This document shows, piece after piece, positions 13,632 to 14,951 of a stretch of 14,951 nucleotides of DNA. The stretch covers positions 1 through 14,951 of the forward strand of contig JAPEVF010001039.1 of assembly GCA_029747585.1 (NCBI GenBank). Direction: 5' to 3'. The notes under the pieces are model-generated. The model did no database searches and was not told the DNA's origin. It was given only the letters and a program-made list of their open reading frames with translations. The position numbers were made by a program, and so were the translations under genes. The DNA is from Pleurotus djamor. Taxonomy: Eukaryota > Basidiomycota > Agaricomycetes > Agaricales > Pleurotaceae. The stretch's first letter is position 1; every line of letters begins with the position of its first letter.

Positions 13632-14195
13632 ATGGAGACAGAACTCTACGACTTGCTCGGTGTCTCCCCAGACGCTACTGATGGTGCGTGCTTTCCTGCT
13701 CGACGCGACGCCAACCTACGTAACTCACGTTTTGGTTCATAAACACAGCCGACATCAAGAAGGCATACCGAAAAAAGGTACTTGACTCTATACTTTACCA
13801 GGAAAATCATCACTGAGCTTGCTGCAGGCAAAGGAACACCACCCTGTACGTTTTTGGGCAAGTAGCCCTAGCTTGGATTGACCTGACTGATCCCTGTTAT
13901 TTGCGTCTTCGATCAGGACAAGGTTAGCTTCCTGCTTTTCATGTACACTCGCTTTGTCTTGACCTCACAAACAGAACATCAATGATCCTCAAGCAGGCGA
14001 AAAGTTTCAAGAGATGGCAGCTGCGTATGCACAGTTTCCCCCTCGTTATTCACAACATGTCACACGCATCACAGCTACGAAATCCTGAGCAATCCCGAGA
14101 CTAGAGAGGTCTATGACATGCATGGTATGGCTGGCTTAGANGGGCTCGGGAGGGCCGGGAGGTATGAGCGAGGCAGATCTCTTCTCAGCTCTTCC
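13632..14195 (+). CDS. DnaJ/Hsp40 co-chaperone, J domain only, broken off at NN
   Basis: J-domain proteins stimulate the ATPase of Hsp70 chaperones. Exons are 13632-13683, 13749-13777, 13828-13845, 13917-13922, 13975-14024 and 14075 onward. The product begins METELYDLLGVSPDAT, carries the essential HPD at residues 32-34, and runs through YEILSNPETREVYD. A Gly-rich linker follows (GSGGPGG, then MSEADLFSAL), as in class A DnaJ proteins of the Ydj1/Xdj1 kind. The zinc-finger and substrate-binding regions that should come next are missing. The reading stops making sense at an NN (14196-14197), and the next gene starts 63 bp later. The N at 14141 must be surplus to keep the linker in frame. The 3' part has probably been lost at an assembly join, though a true truncation is possible. 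Confidence 0.85.
13917..13922 (+). other. 6-nt microexon (GACAAG) of the DnaJ gene
   Basis: The exon encodes Asp-Lys, completing the HPDKN sequence of the J domain. The upstream exon ends CACCACCCT (HHP) at 13845, and the downstream exon starts AACATC (NI) at 13975. Flanking introns are 13846-13916 (GTACGT to CAG) and 13923-13974 (GTTAGC to CAG), each with a CTGAC- or CTCAC-like branch motif. Confidence 0.85.
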
Positions 14196-14197
14196 NN
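14196..14197. other. NN, likely mis-sized assembly gap
   Basis: Two ambiguous bases sit exactly where the DnaJ reading frame stops resembling its family and shortly before a different gene begins. This fits a contig join whose true gap is larger than two bases. Confidence 0.5.
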
Positions 14198-14260
14198 CAT
14201 ATCCTCGAGCAATCTTTGTCTTTTTGTATACTTCTCGGAAAACTCTATCAATTCTACTGA

Positions 14261-14951
14261 ATGGGCTTCTGTCGCAGATGCGGCGACATCGTCTCTGGTG
14301 AACGATGCCGTTGTGGTGGTCTTCCTGTCGGTGAGTCTCTCCTTCCTGTGGCAATCCTCCGCAAAGGTAATCGTCGATTTTACAGCTCCTGTGGTCTCTT
14401 GGAACAAGCTGAATCCGACTCAGCAGCCAGAGGACAAATGGTCACAAACTTATGTTTCCAAGGAAAGATCCCCAACCCGCGCTCGAACACCGGGGCCACC
14501 ATCAAACAGTATTCCTTCTGTAGGCAAACTTGCTGCAGAGAGAGAATCAAAGATCTCCTCAAGTAAATTTCCTAGACCGCTGTCTAGTGTACAATCATCC
14601 AGCTCTACGCTGGGGGACCGAGTTTCAAACCACATCGCCACTACAACATCAACTCGTCCACCTTCGCCTCTCAAGCAATCAACTATTCTTCCGTCACCCG
14701 AGTCTAACATTATTCCCTCGCTCTCTTCCCAAACGTCCTCTCTTTCCAAGGTCTATGGTTCAGTTCTCCAGCCGAAGGAATCGTTGGAAACACACGCTTG
14801 CGCGATCTGTTCCACAGAGTTTCCCCCAGACGCCACTATATACCCAGACCCATCTGATACCTCACAAGAACATCGACGCTTTCTGTGCAAAGCTTGCTTT
14901 GTCGCAAATGGTGGATCCAAGGGAGCGTGCCCTGAGTGCACTCGTCCCGTT
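14261..14951 (+). CDS. Cysteine-motif (zinc-binding-like) fungal protein, partial at right edge
   Basis: Exon 1 is 14261-14330 and exon 2 is 14386 to the window end, joined across a 55-nt GT-AG intron, giving 212 codons without a stop. The N-terminus MGFCRRCGDIVSG has a CxxC pair followed by CRCGG. A Ser/Pro/Thr-rich linker of roughly 125 residues follows and is probably disordered. Near the right edge come ACAICSTEFPPDATIYPDP, then FLCKACF and GACPECTRPV. These CxxC pairs resemble a LIM- or RING-like zinc module. I recall proteins of this layout in other basidiomycete genomes but know no assigned function, and none is claimed. Its promoter region is only about 63 bp from the NN, in line with sequence missing there. 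Confidence 0.82.

Overview
The window is nuclear DNA from a filamentous fungus, most likely a basidiomycete (Agaricomycotina). It carries eight protein-coding genes on both strands. They are finely split by short GT-AG introns, mostly 48-72 nt. All exon joins were worked out by hand from splice signals and from family knowledge; no database was searched. Scattered N bases, very dense between 2603 and 3745, show that this is draft sequence. At least two Ns (6018 and 14141) behave as surplus bases that break otherwise intact frames.

Layout from left to right. Positions 2-178 hold the 3' end of an unidentified plus-strand gene with a C-terminal hydrophobic segment. A minus-strand gene runs from about 2119 down to 173. 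It resembles the membrane region of fungal dolichol kinase, but it stops before the catalytic domain. Positions about 2350-3822 are an N-rich stretch without a recognisable gene. A minus-strand bZIP transcription factor occupies 4872 to 3823. The minus-strand gene for the TFIIH helicase XPB/Ssl2 occupies 8882 to 5557, with 15 exons and 854 residues. Only 188 bp away, and divergent from it, is the plus-strand branchpoint-bridging protein gene (BBP/SF1, Msl5) at 9071-10916, with 5 exons and 499 residues. Convergent with BBP is a minus-strand Rcm1/NSUN5-type rRNA cytosine-C5 methyltransferase at 13120 to 11180, with 9 exons and 462 residues. Divergent from that is a plus-strand DnaJ-type co-chaperone starting at 13632. 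It breaks off after the J domain at an NN (14196-14197). The last gene, from 14261, encodes a cysteine-motif (zinc-binding-like) protein and runs off the right edge.

This is a housekeeping neighbourhood (protein glycosylation, transcription and DNA repair, splicing, ribosome modification, protein folding). It is not a pathway cluster, and I found no mobile element, CRISPR array, tRNA or new defence-type system. The most interesting signals concern gene structure. They include a 6-nt microexon that splits the HPD motif of the DnaJ gene, and a 21-nt microexon in XPB. The BBP gene has an unusually long intron with two exact TACTAAC boxes and a possible 5-nt cryptic exon. Two genes, the dolichol kinase-like one and the DnaJ one, end abruptly, which points to assembly joins or true truncations.
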